DNA of 5,096 bases from an uncultured Collinsella sp. (lineage in GTDB: Bacteria > Actinomycetota > Coriobacteriia > Coriobacteriales > Coriobacteriaceae): NCBI GenBank assembly GCA_900555225.1, contig USKL01000134.1:1-5096 (forward strand), read 5' to 3'. Positions within the stretch are counted from its first letter, which is position 1; each line of letters starts with the position of its first letter. The translations under genes were made by a program, and so were the position numbers. The notes beneath the pieces are model-generated. The model saw nothing but the letters and a program-made list of their open reading frames with translations, made no database searches and was not told where the DNA came from. Positions 4,474 to 5,096 of this stretch are shown piece by piece.

Positions 4474-5096
4474 CTAGCAAATCCTCGGCAGCTGTTCTCC
4501 CACGAGCATGTCGAGGATGCGGGTCGAGCCCCAGCCGGTGCGCACGCGCACGGCGGGATGGGCGCCCTCGGCAAGTGGCAGCACGCGACCGATGATGGCG
4601 GCATTCTCGCCGTAGCGGGCGGCGCGCATGGCGCTCAGCGCGGCATCGGCTTGCTCGGCCGGCACGACGGCAACCATCTTGCCCTCGTTTGCCACCTGCA
4701 GCACATCGTAGCCGAGCATCTCGCAGGCGCCGCGCACCGCGTCCTTCACAGGCACGGAGTCCTCTTCGATGGTGATGTCGACCTGCGCCTGATCAGCGAA
4801 CTCGTTGAGCGTCGACGCCAAGCCGCCGCGCGTCGGATCGCGAAAGCAGCGCGTATTGGGCGCGGCGGCGAGAACTTCAGCAATCAGGTGGTTCAGCGGA
4901 GCCGCATCGCTTTGCAGGTCGGCCGAGAAGCTTAAGCCCTCTCGGCAGCTCATGACGGTGATGCCGTGGTCGCCCAAAGTGCCGCTGACGAGCACCTTAT
5001 CGCCCGGCTTGCACTGCTCACCGCCCAGGCTCACCCCCTCGGGAACAACGCCCACACCCGCGGTGTTGATGAACACGCCATCGCCGTGACCGCGGT
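4474..5096 (-). CDS. hypE: Hydrogenase maturation protein HypE (C-terminal 206 residues; 5' end outside window)
   Basis: HypE takes the carbamoyl group that HypF attaches to its C-terminal cysteine and dehydrates it with ATP to a thiocyanate. It then supplies CN ligands, through HypC/HypD, to the iron of NiFe hydrogenases. The visible part opens at the window edge in frame with a FINTAG segment typical of HypE. The AIRS-type C-terminal domain follows with VSGTLGDHG, RDPTRGG and the LPVK/VRG-like SVPVKDAVRGACEMLGYD. ANEGK comes next, and the protein ends in PRIC, whose final cysteine is the carbamoylated residue. That end distinguishes it from the related SelD and PurM. The GTG at 5076 is an internal valine, not the start, because homology continues upstream. 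The rest of a hyp cluster probably lies to the right, but this is not visible. No terminator is evident in the 123 bp before the phosphatase gene. Confidence 0.95.
   Translation of the reverse strand, partial: RGHGDGVFINTAGVGVVPEGVSLGGEQCKPGDKVLVSGTLGDHGITVMSCREGLSFSADLQSDAAPLNHLIAEVLAAAPNTRCFRDPTRGGLASTLNEFADQAQVDITIEEDSVPVKDAVRGACEMLGYDVLQVANEGKMVAVVPAEQADAALSAMRAARYGENAAIIGRVLPLAEGAHPAVRVRTGWGSTRILDMLVGEQLPRIC

Noticed and set aside
4474..5096. Selenophosphate synthetase (SelD)
   Set aside because: The fold is shared, but the PRIC C-terminus and the RDPTRGG and VRGACEMLG segments are those of HypE.

Overview
The window looks like chromosomal DNA from a moderately GC-rich Gram-positive gut actinobacterium. 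A member of the Coriobacteriia, close to Collinsella, is my best guess. The guess rests on the gene mix (an orphan glucose-type PTS IIA protein, an acidic lipoprotein, NiFe-hydrogenase maturation), strong Shine-Dalgarno sites, GC-rich codon use and abundant short palindromic intergenic repeats. No rRNA or other phylogenetic marker is present, so the assignment is inference.

Layout: (1) Positions 1-1488 hold a Fic-family protein AMP-transferase gene on the minus strand. Its control region is AT-rich and carries five copies of an 11-bp motif in alternating orientation across the likely promoter. The gene and control region together lie between two direct copies of a stem-loop repeat of about 51 bp (1-51 and 1438-1488). 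Composition and flanking repeats suggest an acquired module. (2) Positions 1489-1771 hold no convincing gene. (3) Positions 1749-2420 form a self-contained unit: promoter, RBS, crr-like PTS EIIA(Glc) gene and intrinsic terminator, all on the plus strand. (4) Positions 2505-3188 hold a plus-strand lipoprotein gene with its own RBS, followed four bases later by a hairpin. (5) Positions 3189-3681 are non-coding but highly structured: a 99-nt nearly self-complementary element (3202-3300), a tandem pair of GGGGAC repeats (3398-3449), and a regular array of six 14-bp arms in alternating orientation with a 62-bp period (3470-3639). (6) Positions 3682-5096 are read on the minus strand: hypE (5' end outside the window), then a 123-bp gap and a HAD phosphatase of the phosphoglycolate phosphatase type.

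The genes do not form one pathway. EIIA(Glc) belongs to sugar uptake, HypE to hydrogenase cofactor assembly, the phosphatase to metabolite repair or housekeeping, and Fic to post-translational control. The lipoprotein and phosphatase genes converge on the repeat-rich zone. The most unusual content is non-coding: the fic operator-like array, the repeats bracketing fic, and the two palindromic systems between the convergent genes.
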